Below are positions 25,481-34,539 of a stretch of DNA of 63,930 nt, one piece after another. The first letter of the stretch is position 1, and every line of letters starts with the position of its first letter. The stretch is taken from positions 1 to 63,930 of the forward strand of contig CALXAV010000010.1 in the NCBI GenBank assembly GCA_944386385.1. Direction: 5' to 3'. The notes below the pieces were generated by a model. That model saw only the letters and a list, made by a program, of their open reading frames with translations, was not told the origin of the DNA and made no database searches. The position numbers were made by a program, and so were the translations under genes. This stretch comes from an uncultured Clostridia bacterium. Lineage in GTDB: Bacteria; Bacillota; Clostridia; TANB77; CAG-508.

Positions 25481-28078
25481 TTATATTTCTAAGCCTAATA
25501 ATATTCTTCTAATTGTTACTAAATCCTTGATATTTACAACATCATCCTCTGCTAAGTTTGCTGCTTTTTCTTGGAGCTCATCAAATTCCTCTAATCCTAA
25601 TATTTCTCTTCTTATTTTTACTAAGTCTTTTATATTTGTTATTCCGTCTTTTGTTATATCTCCTCTTACAACTATATAGAATGTTACTCCATATTCTGTA
25701 ACTAATTTATCTCCTGTTGCTACTACTTCTCCATTTTGTAATTCTTCTTCATCTCTATATACTGTATATCCTACATTTCCGTTTAATATTTCTCTAAACT
25801 TTTCTAATGTTGTATCTTGACTTACTCCAAATATATATTGTCCATCTAATTTATATTCTTCACATTCTGAATCTAATTTAGATTGTACTTCAAATTCTAT
25901 TCTTGTTTCATTTCCCACTGCATCTGTTACTACTAATCCATATTTTCCTGCTTCTTCAATTGTATTTCCTAACGTATAATTAACAACTTGTCCATCTTTA
26001 TATAATTCTACTGTTTTTATATCATTTGAAGAAGAAGTTGGGATAACATTTTCTTCATAAGTAACTCCATTTTCTACTCCTGTTATTTGAGGTGGTGTTT
26101 TATCAATTAGAACATTAATAATATTTTGTTCTTGCTTTCCAGCAGTATTTTGGTATATTATTTCTATTTTATAATTTCCATCTTGTTCTAATAGCATTCC
26201 ATTTTCTGCTATTTCCTTATTATTTACTTTAACTGTTGTTTGTATACCCTCTATTTCTTTTTTGCTTATTCTTACATTTTGATTTGTTGTTGAATTGTCT
26301 GTAATGTCTTTTCCTTCTTCATTTGTAATTTCTACTTCTTCTTTATCTGATAATGGCATACTTAAATTAATACCTAACTCATCTAAACTATTATAAAATT
26401 TATTACTAAATAATTTTATTTTTCTTCCAGATACTGTTTTATAATTTTTAATAATTACACTTTGTGGCAAACTGTAATTGTTTCTCATGTCACCATTGCC
26501 TGTTCCAGTTTTCTCTGCAGTATTTTGAAAAACATATAAATTATTATATTGATTACTTATATTATCATCTTCTATAGTTAATCCATCAATTATCAAATTA
26601 GGTAAATATAAATCATACCCATAATTATGAATATTTTCCCCATCATAAGTTGTTTTAAAATATAAAATATTAGGAGATTTTGCTCCTTTCAAAGTGCAAT
26701 TTTTTATGCTTATTGTACCATTCCAAGTTGAGCCATAATCGTCTCTCAAATATATCATAGAATTTTTGGTGCTTATGCTTGTATTAATAATATCTAAGTT
26801 TCCACTTCCAATAGTCGTTATTCCATAAACGCCTATTTCGCAACTGTTAATTGTTAAATTATGTACTCCACAATGCGAATCAATTCTATTTAATTTACAG
26901 TTATTATAAATAATATCTTTTACATAACTTGTCCCTGTAATTCCCCATCGAGTATCATCTTGTATATCATCTGAATAAATATGATTTAAATTTACGTTTA
27001 TTGCATATTCAAGAATTAAGTCATAACTAGATGTTGCTTTATATTTATGCGCAGTCAAATAACAATTTTCCATAGTTATATCTGATGCCAATTCTACTTG
27101 AAGAAATCCATAATATGGCCCTCCAATATTTTCGTTATCTTCTATTTTATGATTAATATTTACTATCTTTGTATTACTTCTATTACAAATAATGTTTCTA
27201 TTCATATATCCTTGTTCTTGTTCATAATTATTTTCATTAATTTTCGTCACAAAATTTCCATTTTGAACCGTTATTGTTTCTTCTGGAATTGGAATCAATA
27301 ATATCTTGGTTATATTATCAAAATCCCACTGTACTTCATTTAATAAATTTCCATCATTATCAATTTTAAATAAATCTATTTTTTCTTTTCCATTATTTGC
27401 ATTTTCTCCACTTCTTATATATTGTTTTTTATTCTCATCATACACTATACATAAACATAACCCATTTCCTGCTAATTGTGGAATTTTTCTAGTAGCAGTG
27501 TTTACTTCTATATTGGATAATTCTTGCTCATCAGTTATAGTTATATTATTTTCTTTAGACCTTATTTGAAATATTGGATAATTTCTAGTTTCTTTTTCTT
27601 GTATATCCTCATCGTGTATTATAAATTTAGCTTCATTCCAATCTGTATTAGTTTCAATTTTAATAGATGTTATTTCATCTTTATAAATGTTATATTCTTT
27701 TTTAGTAGCTTTCACATCATATCCATATTTATTAGCTATTAGATGTGTATATTGAATTCGCTTATAATCATCATCTTCTTCTAAATTAACATCTTCATAT
27801 GTAATATATTTTCTTCCGTTTTCATCTTCATGTGGTATAATCTCTTCAGCTAACTTTTCTACTTGCTGCTGGTTAACATTATCGTATTCATTTTGAAATA
27901 CTTGTGTGGTATAATTTTGTGAATTTTCTTTTTCAATATTTAATATATCTTCTTCACCTTTCACTTTTGAAGTTACTGTTTCACCAGATTTATTTACGGT
28001 TTTATTACATATAATTATGCTTATTAAAACCATTAAGCATATCACCGATATTGCTATAAATTTAATCCTTCTCTTCAT
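25481..28078 (-). CDS. secreted beta-helix protein with Ig-like and dockerin domains
   Basis: 865 residues. N-terminal signal/anchor (FIAISVICLMVLISIIICN). The central part (about 270-520) is Asn/Ile-rich with right-handed beta-helix character (NCKLNRIDSHCGVHNLTINS; GNLDIINTSIS), like polysaccharide lyases or tailspikes; catalytic residues cannot be assigned. An Ig-like module follows (DKTPPQITGVENG, about 690). The last 60 residues are dockerin-like: GDITKDGITNIKDLVKIRRE and AEDDVVNIKDLVTIRRI, two calcium-loop/helix repeats. It lies between the flippase gene and the cohesin-like gene. It could trim or anchor the polysaccharide at the surface. Confidence 0.8.
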   Translation of the reverse strand: MKRRIKFIAISVICLMVLISIIICNKTVNKSGETVTSKVKGEEDILNIEKENSQNYTTQVFQNEYDNVNQQQVEKLAEEIIPHEDENGRKYITYEDVNLEEDDDYKRIQYTHLIANKYGYDVKATKKEYNIYKDEITSIKIETNTDWNEAKFIIHDEDIQEKETRNYPIFQIRSKENNITITDEQELSNIEVNTATRKIPQLAGNGLCLCIVYDENKKQYIRSGENANNGKEKIDLFKIDNDGNLLNEVQWDFDNITKILLIPIPEETITVQNGNFVTKINENNYEQEQGYMNRNIICNRSNTKIVNINHKIEDNENIGGPYYGFLQVELASDITMENCYLTAHKYKATSSYDLILEYAINVNLNHIYSDDIQDDTRWGITGTSYVKDIIYNNCKLNRIDSHCGVHNLTINSCEIGVYGITTIGSGNLDIINTSISTKNSMIYLRDDYGSTWNGTISIKNCTLKGAKSPNILYFKTTYDGENIHNYGYDLYLPNLIIDGLTIEDDNISNQYNNLYVFQNTAEKTGTGNGDMRNNYSLPQSVIIKNYKTVSGRKIKLFSNKFYNSLDELGINLSMPLSDKEEVEITNEEGKDITDNSTTNQNVRISKKEIEGIQTTVKVNNKEIAENGMLLEQDGNYKIEIIYQNTAGKQEQNIINVLIDKTPPQITGVENGVTYEENVIPTSSSNDIKTVELYKDGQVVNYTLGNTIEEAGKYGLVVTDAVGNETRIEFEVQSKLDSECEEYKLDGQYIFGVSQDTTLEKFREILNGNVGYTVYRDEEELQNGEVVATGDKLVTEYGVTFYIVVRGDITKDGITNIKDLVKIRREILGLEEFDELQEKAANLAEDDVVNIKDLVTIRRILLGLEI

Positions 28079-28093
28079 ATAATTCCTTTCCTT

Positions 28094-29527
28094 TTACTTA
28101 TATAACATTTTATTTATAATTGGAATATCAGATATATTATTTCTAATATATCTATAATTCAATGCAGCATATATTATACATCCTGCTATAACCTGTGAAA
28201 TTATTAAAATCGCTTTTTGTTTAACTACAAAACTTAAACTTATTACCACTATGTACATAACAAATCCTTTTACCAAAAAATGTACAAATTGTTTTATATA
28301 TTTTTTTATTTCCAACTCTTTTCTAACCTTAAAAGTTTGGTATAACATTACAGTTGTTTCTGCAAATATTGTTCCTATAACTGCACCCATTATATCATAT
28401 TTAGGTATTAAAATAATATTAATAAATAAATTCACAATAGCCCCTAAAATTACTGAAATAATATATATCATGTCTTTTTCTTTTGGTATTAAATATTGTG
28501 TCCTAATAACGTTCGCAAAAGAAGTTACTACTATTATAATTGATAGATATTTTGTAATTTCTCCTGTTTTTATAAATTCATCTCCTAGAAATATTGGAAC
28601 AAAATTCTCTGCAGTAGCCATCAATCCTAAGCAAATAGGAATTGATAAAAATAGTGTAAACTCCATAGAACGATTAATATATTTTTTTGTATTTTCTTCA
28701 TCACCTTTTGCTACCAAATTTGACATTCTTGGCAACATTACCGTTCCCAACGCTGTAATTATATTAAGAGGTATTGTAACAATCCTCTCTCCATACTCAA
28801 ACAAACCAACATTCTTCATGTTTGTCATATTTCCTAACATAATCTTATCCATAATCGTATATATGCTTACAGCTATTACTGGTATAAACAAGATTAAATT
28901 AGGTTTTAAATGTTTAATTATTTCTTTTAATGTTGGTCTTACAAATTTTATTTCCTTCATTAAAAAAGGCCATAAAGCAATTTGACTTGCTAATGTTGAA
29001 AAACTCATTAAGAAAATATAAATATTTAAATCATTTTTAGTTTTTACAAATAAGAAAGTACATGCTAATGTAGCGATTTTTATTATTACATTTCTTGTAA
29101 CTGTTGTTTTAAATTTTTCTAATCCAAAGAAAAACCAACTTATATCAAAAAATGCAGAAATTAAATATATCAATTGTAATAAATAAAACAAAAGATATTG
29201 TTTCTCAGAAAAGAATATTATATAAATAACAAATACTATAGTAGATAAAAGAGCTGTTATAAATTGCAATCCATAAATAGAGCAAAATGTTTTAGATAAC
29301 TTTTCTTTATTATCCCTATGTTTAGCAATTTCTCTGTTCCCATAATTTTTTAAGCCCAACATAGCAAACAACATAAAATAGTATGCTATTGAATATGTAT
29401 ATGAATATATCCCCTGTCCTTCTGCTCCAATTACTCTAGAAACATAAGGAGCAGTTATAAGTGGTAATATAAGCGTTAATATTTGATAAAAGACATTATA
29501 CGTAAAATTCTTCTTAATACTGGTCAC
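28094..29527 (-). CDS. Wzx-type oligosaccharide flippase
   Basis: 477 residues, about 12-14 membrane helices. Opens with NFTYNVFYQILTLILPLITA + PYVSRVIGAEGQGIYSY, the standard polysaccharide-biosynthesis (RfbX/MATE-like) N-terminus. Flips the lipid-linked repeat unit across the membrane. The start is a GTG at 29527 with GGAGAG upstream, overlapping the end of the GT2 gene by 14 bases. Confidence 0.92.
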   Translation of the reverse strand: MTSIKKNFTYNVFYQILTLILPLITAPYVSRVIGAEGQGIYSYTYSIAYYFMLFAMLGLKNYGNREIAKHRDNKEKLSKTFCSIYGLQFITALLSTIVFVIYIIFFSEKQYLLFYLLQLIYLISAFFDISWFFFGLEKFKTTVTRNVIIKIATLACTFLFVKTKNDLNIYIFLMSFSTLASQIALWPFLMKEIKFVRPTLKEIIKHLKPNLILFIPVIAVSIYTIMDKIMLGNMTNMKNVGLFEYGERIVTIPLNIITALGTVMLPRMSNLVAKGDEENTKKYINRSMEFTLFLSIPICLGLMATAENFVPIFLGDEFIKTGEITKYLSIIIVVTSFANVIRTQYLIPKEKDMIYIISVILGAIVNLFINIILIPKYDIMGAVIGTIFAETTVMLYQTFKVRKELEIKKYIKQFVHFLVKGFVMYIVVISLSFVVKQKAILIISQVIAGCIIYAALNYRYIRNNISDIPIINKMLYK

Positions 29528-30462
29528 TTTTAGTTCTCTCCTTTAGCTTTTTTTTATATGTTTTTGGAAATAAACATTTAAAAACTCCTATCAAAGTTTT
29601 CCTATTTAGTGGTTTCTTTCTTATCATTATTTTCAACTCTTCCATTGCCTCTTTTAGCAAGCCATTTAAAATATACATAGTTACAAATCGTCTAGCAAAA
29701 TTAAATTCTACATTATTAATTTGCTTTTGATTTTCTAACTTACAATAGTTTTTTCTGCACCACTCTCTGTATATTTTCATTCCTTCTATATTAGAAGGTT
29801 TAACTCCACTAATTCCGTCCTTTCCATGTAAATAGCACTCAACTAATTCTTTTGGAACTCTAAAAACATTATATCCTTTTAATAAAATTTTTAGCAACAC
29901 AACAGAATCTTGTTTGCAAGGAGTGTCTTCAAAACCACCTATATCAACTAATATACTTTTAGGGCAAAACCATAATGGTGTTCCTGCTATACAATTAATC
30001 ATATGCTCATATATAGGATTTCCTTCAAAATTATTATGAGCAAGTTCAGTAATTTCCTTTTTGTTTTCAGATTCTTTATACCACACACACCACGAGTAGA
30101 TAAGTCCGACATTTTTCATCTTTATGTTCTAAATAACATTTATATTCCTCTTCTATTTTTGTTGGTTTGTATTTATCATCATCATCCAAAAAAGAAATGA
30201 ACTCCCCATTAGCTTCTTTAATTCCCACATTTCTTGAAAGCGCACCACCTAAATTTTTTTCATTCTTTATATATCTTATATTTGAATATCTTTCCACTAT
30301 TTTTTCAGTTTCTTTTCTTTCTTGAGTATCTTTAATATTATCATCAACCACAATCAACTCTATATTAGGATAAGTCTGATTTATTACACTATCTATTGCT
30401 CTTTCTATTTTATCTGGTCTTTTATAAGTAGTAATAATTACTGTAACTAATGGTTCATTCAT
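29514..30462 (-). CDS. GT2 glycosyltransferase, +1 frameshift at CGG
   Basis: Family GT2, about 315 residues if read with one skipped base. Frame 1 from ATG 30462 (AGGAGG) gives LVTVIITTYKRPDKIERAID, the DDN and FLDDDDKY (DxD) motifs and ...HKDEKC, then CGG at 30106-30108 and a stop after 10 codons. Skipping the C continues as GLIYSWCVWYKES through GGFEDTP and the acceptor region to 29514. Length is (949-1)/3 = 316 codons. Both halves are needed for activity: the nucleotide site lies in the first, the acceptor site in the second. Same C|GGA form as in priA, yicC, the sigma and the exonuclease genes. Confidence 0.85.
30106..30108 (-). other. CGG +1 recoding site in the GT2 gene
   Basis: AAA TGT C|GGA CTT: in-frame CGG, continued as GGA (Gly) one base on. 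The zero frame meets TAA shortly after. Confidence 0.8.
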
Positions 30463-30478
30463 TTTCTTTCCTCCTGTT

Positions 30479-31786
30479 TTATAGCCTCCATAAATCTATA
30501 CCTTTTTGCTCTGCTTCTTTTTTATTTACTATTTGCTTTATATCTATTACTAATTTTCTATCTTCTTTTAACATATTTTTTAAATCATCTATTGTTAAAT
30601 CTTCATATTGTTTATGTTTTACTGCTAATACAATTCCATCTACCTTTTCATTCTTTTCATTTGTATCTATATTAATTCCATATTCTCTCTTTATTTCTTC
30701 TAAATCAGCATATGGATCTCTTGCATATACTTTAACGTCATATTTTTCTAGCTCTTTTATAATATCCATAACCTTGGAATTTCTTAAGTCAGGAACATTT
30801 TCTTTAAATGTTAATCCCAAAATTAATATCTTAGCTCCTTTTACAACTAAACCTTCTTTTATTAGTTTTTTCACAACATTTTCCGCTATGAATTTTCCCA
30901 TTCCATCATTAACTCTTCTACTAGCTAAAATTAATTCTGATAAATGACCTTTTTCTTCTGATCTATATGTCAAATAAAATGGATCAACACCTATGCAATG
31001 TCCTCCTACCAATCCTGGTCTGAAATTCAAAAAATTCCATTTACTTCCTGCTGCATCTAACACTTCATTTGTGTCAATCCCCATAGTATTAAAAATTACT
31101 GCTAATTCATTAACAAATGCAATATTAATATCTCTTTGAGAATTTTCAATTACTTTAGCTGCTTCAGCAACTTTTATTGATGATGCCTTGTAAACCCCAT
31201 TTTTTAGTACACTGCCATATAGTTCTGAAACCAATTCTAAAGTTTCATCATCCATACCAGATACAATTTTAGTTATTGTTTCAAATCTATGTTCTTTATC
31301 TCCGGGATTAATTCTTTCTGGAGAATATGCAATTTTAAATTCTTGTCCACACTTCATGCCTGATTGTTGTTCTAATATTGGTTGGCAAGTTTCTTCTGTC
31401 AAACCTGGATATACTGTTGACTCATATATAACCACCGCACCCTTCTTTAAATTTTTTCCTACCGTTTCAGAAGATTTTACTACTGGATTTAAATCTGGTT
31501 TTTTATGATTATCTATTGGAGTCGGAACAGCAACTATAACAAAGTCTGCCTCCTTTATTTTTTTAGGCTCTGAAGTAAATTCCATCGTTGTATTCATAAC
31601 TGCTTCATTTCCTACTTCATTTGTTACATCTATTCCTTCTTTGTACTTTTCAATTTTATTTTTATTAATATCAAAACCTATTACTCTAAATTTTTTAGCA
31701 AAAGATATTGCCAATGGTAAGCCGACATACCCTAGTCCTACAACTCCTATTGTTACTTTTCTATTTTTTACATCTTCAACATTCAT
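30479..31786 (-). CDS. UDP-sugar 6-dehydrogenase (WbpO/TviB-like)
   Basis: 435 residues from the ATG at 31786 with GAAAGGAG. A TTG at 31804 lies before the binding site. Oxidises a UDP-HexNAc or UDP-hexose at C6 to the uronate for the capsule repeat. NAD motif VGLGYVGLPLA (residue ~15), VAVPTPID, ESTVYPG, the NSQRDINIAFVNELA lysine/asparagine region, and the catalytic cysteine in GGHCIGVDPFYLTY, then GLTFKENVPDLRNSKV. This pattern favours UDP-GlcNAc/GalNAc dehydrogenases over UDP-glucose ones. Confidence 0.92.
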   Translation of the reverse strand: MNVEDVKNRKVTIGVVGLGYVGLPLAISFAKKFRVIGFDINKNKIEKYKEGIDVTNEVGNEAVMNTTMEFTSEPKKIKEADFVIVAVPTPIDNHKKPDLNPVVKSSETVGKNLKKGAVVIYESTVYPGLTEETCQPILEQQSGMKCGQEFKIAYSPERINPGDKEHRFETITKIVSGMDDETLELVSELYGSVLKNGVYKASSIKVAEAAKVIENSQRDINIAFVNELAVIFNTMGIDTNEVLDAAGSKWNFLNFRPGLVGGHCIGVDPFYLTYRSEEKGHLSELILASRRVNDGMGKFIAENVVKKLIKEGLVVKGAKILILGLTFKENVPDLRNSKVMDIIKELEKYDVKVYARDPYADLEEIKREYGINIDTNEKNEKVDGIVLAVKHKQYEDLTIDDLKNMLKEDRKLVIDIKQIVNKKEAEQKGIDLWRL

Positions 31787-31813
31787 TTTTTTTACTCCTT
31801 TCAATTATTTATT

Positions 31814-32374
31814 TTATACTATATATCCTACACAACCCTCAAGTTCTTTCTTCATTTTTTCTTTCATTTCTTTTGTTATTTTTTTATTTCTTAATGTGTA
31901 TTCTTCACCAAAAATCGGTGCCTTTTTCATCTTCTCTCTATTCTTATTTATATATTCTTGATAAGTCATAATTTTTCTAGCAGGATTTCCTGCTACCACT
32001 GAATTATCTTCTATATTTTTACTTACTAAACTATTCGCACCTATTATTACATTGTCTCCTATTTTTATATTTGGAAGTACTGTAGTATTAGCACCAATAA
32101 AAACATTATTTCCTATTTTTACCTTTCCTATTTTTGTGTATCCTAATTCTCTTTTTGTGCTTGCATCATGAGCTAATATGTGAACTCTGGGAGCTAATGT
32201 AACTTCATCTCCAATCTCAATTAACCAACAATGTGATGGATCTAAAATGCATTCTTTCTGTATATTAAAATTTTTTCCTATTATTAAACCTCTTTTTATT
32301 AAATCTTCTACGCTTTTTTCACGTAATATCTTATTCCTGAATTTTTGAAGTATTTTCTTGATACATTTTTTCAT
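31814..32374 (-). CDS. hexapeptide-repeat acyltransferase
   Basis: 186 residues from the ATG at 32374 (AAGGAGG 10 nt upstream). Left-handed beta-helix: VTLAPRVHILAHDASTKREL with the active-site His region, then IGNNVFIGANTTVLPNIKIG + DNVIIGANSLV. O-acetyltransferase-like (WcaF/NodL group), probably acetylating a sugar of the surface polymer. Overlaps the end of the polymerase gene by about 44 bases. Confidence 0.88.
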   Translation of the reverse strand: MKKCIKKILQKFRNKILREKSVEDLIKRGLIIGKNFNIQKECILDPSHCWLIEIGDEVTLAPRVHILAHDASTKRELGYTKIGKVKIGNNVFIGANTTVLPNIKIGDNVIIGANSLVSKNIEDNSVVAGNPARKIMTYQEYINKNREKMKKAPIFGEEYTLRNKKITKEMKEKMKKELEGCVGYIV

Positions 32375-33539
32375 TTTGAAATGCCCTCCTTGCCCTTGCA
32401 TATTTTGTTATAATTAAATTTCCTAAAGAAATATAAATCCATATAGATGAATCGTAAATAAATGTTTTTGATAACATTAGTTTCATAATATTCGCAACCA
32501 TAAATATAAATAGAATTTTTATTTCTACATTTTCTTTTGCAATTTTATTTAACCTTACTCCTAAATAAACCAGATACATAATATATATAGTTCCAAATAT
32601 TATTCCAAAAGTAACATAAATATCTATTACTATATTATGAGGGAAATATCCATATTTGTCTTGAAAACTTGCTATTCCTATTCCCAAAACTGGGTTTTCA
32701 TTTATTTCTTGTAACCCTTCCATATAAATTTCGTATCTCCCACCTAGGGTTTCCTCTAAGCTATCACTTTCTAGGATTCTATAAATATTCCTTACAGAAT
32801 AATTATTTGATATATCAAATGTTCCTGTTAGTTCATCTAATACGAATAGCATAATTGGCTTTATAAATATAATTAATAAAATAAATACACTAATTATCAA
32901 AGTTTTCTTTATAGGTCCTTTAAAATTATATAAAAGCATCAAAACAATTGCTGTTGAAACTATTAGCAATACACTACGATTTCCATTGATACATACTATT
33001 GGTATTAGTAAAATTGACAATATAAACATTTTTCTATTTTTATTGTAATAAGAATATAGCATAATATATATATTAGAAGATATTGCATAAAAGCCAAAGG
33101 TCATATATTCTGTTTGCAATATATCTTTATTCAGTACTAATGTCAATAAATACAAAATAATATTAATGATATTATATACCAAAAAGGTTTTTAAAAATTT
33201 TTTTAAATCTATATCTATTAAAAAAACAATCAATAGGGGCACTGCAAATAATACAAATTCTTCAAAATAAAAATGCAAAGTATCTGTCTCATTAAATAGG
33301 AAATTTGCCGCAAACAATATCATAGTTATTGCTATAATCATCAAATTTTTTATATTATTAATTTTCACTTTATTGACTATTAATAATATTACAATAATTA
33401 TATATTCTATCCACATATTAATATTAATTCCAAAATTCCATAATATCGCTAATTTTAGTGAATTCATTAATATAATAATTGATATAAGATTAATATTAAT
33501 ATTTTCTAATAATATTGCATTATCTACTTTTTTTATCAT
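32331..33539 (-). CDS. Wzy-like polysaccharide polymerase
   Basis: 402 residues from the ATG at 33539 (ATGGAGGATACG upstream), about 10-12 membrane helices. Polytopic with a periplasmic-type loop GRYEIYMEGLQEINENPVLG + IGIASFQDKYGYFPHNIVID, the O-antigen ligase/polymerase (Wzy_C) hallmark with HN before a helix. Joins flipped repeat units outside the membrane. Identification rests on topology, the loop motif and position. Confidence 0.85.
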   Translation of the reverse strand: MIKKVDNAILLENININLISIIILMNSLKLAILWNFGININMWIEYIIIVILLIVNKVKINNIKNLMIIAITMILFAANFLFNETDTLHFYFEEFVLFAVPLLIVFLIDIDLKKFLKTFLVYNIINIILYLLTLVLNKDILQTEYMTFGFYAISSNIYIMLYSYYNKNRKMFILSILLIPIVCINGNRSVLLIVSTAIVLMLLYNFKGPIKKTLIISVFILLIIFIKPIMLFVLDELTGTFDISNNYSVRNIYRILESDSLEETLGGRYEIYMEGLQEINENPVLGIGIASFQDKYGYFPHNIVIDIYVTFGIIFGTIYIMYLVYLGVRLNKIAKENVEIKILFIFMVANIMKLMLSKTFIYDSSIWIYISLGNLIITKYARARRAFQNEKMYQENTSKIQE

Positions 33540-34524
33540 TCGTATCCTCCATGCATCTTTCAATTAATTTTTTTGAACTTTTCCTCCATGTATAAAGCTT
33601 CCAATCTTTTAAGTAATTAATTCTCTCATTTTTATTTTCATATATGAATTTTATCTTGTTAGCTATTTCAGAAGTATCTTCATTATCCATAATAATATTA
33701 TGTTTTGATAGTTGCTTTAAAACAGATAATGCTCCGACATTATTAGATATTAGTATTTTACATCCACATGAAATAGCTTCAAAAATTCCTAATCCAAATG
33801 TTTCAAAATAACTATTTTGTATATATAAATCACTTTCTTCTAAAATTTTCAAAACTTCTTCATGTGAAAGTTTTTCATAATAATTTACAAAACTATATTT
33901 TTTTATCTGTTCTCCATATTGACCCTTTGAGCCTATCACTGTATATTTTATCTTTACATTTTTTACTTTTTCAATAGCCTTACAAATATCTAAATTATTT
34001 TTTATTCTTACTCCGCCCCCTATGGAAACAATTTTATAAAATTTATTATTTGTTCTTTTATTATCAACTTTTTGAGGAATATCTACCCCATTGTTAACAT
34101 ATGTAATTTTCTTTTCAAAGCTAGGTAAATCCTTTTTTAAAAAAGTAGAAAATTTCTCTGAAACACAAATAATTTTATCCACATTCTCTAATATTGTTTC
34201 TTCGGCTTTTAACAATCTTCTTTTTTCTATTGGGACTTTATTTATTTCATATTCTTCTTTTACATATCCGTGCATTAAATATACAACAGTTTTGTTCATT
34301 TTTTTAGCTATTTCACATAATTTACTGTGTAAATTAGATAAACCTGAAATAAGAACAATTTCACATTTAGGCAAAAAAAAGATAAAATGTAAAAGTCTTT
34401 TAATTTTAGAATTATCTTCTATGTAATAACAGTCATCTTTTATATATTTTATATAATTTTTATTCACATTTGCAGGTCCTGTATTAGTAACAAAATCACC
34501 AACATAATATATTTTTTTCGTCAT
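33520..34524 (-). CDS. GT4 family glycosyltransferase
   Basis: 334 residues. GT-B fold: NNGVDIPQ linker, VSIGGGVRIKN, and the donor site SDLYIQNSYFETFGLGIFEA with the E-x7-E motif, then GCKILISNNVGA. It lacks a strong N-terminal glycine loop but matches GT4 enzymes acting in capsule assembly. Start with CGAAAGGAAA. The end overlaps the polymerase start by 20 bases. Confidence 0.9.
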   Translation of the reverse strand: MTKKIYYVGDFVTNTGPANVNKNYIKYIKDDCYYIEDNSKIKRLLHFIFFLPKCEIVLISGLSNLHSKLCEIAKKMNKTVVYLMHGYVKEEYEINKVPIEKRRLLKAEETILENVDKIICVSEKFSTFLKKDLPSFEKKITYVNNGVDIPQKVDNKRTNNKFYKIVSIGGGVRIKNNLDICKAIEKVKNVKIKYTVIGSKGQYGEQIKKYSFVNYYEKLSHEEVLKILEESDLYIQNSYFETFGLGIFEAISCGCKILISNNVGALSVLKQLSKHNIIMDNEDTSEIANKIKFIYENKNERINYLKDWKLYTWRKSSKKLIERCMEDTNDKKSR

Positions 34525-34539
34525 TTTATTTTCCTTTCG

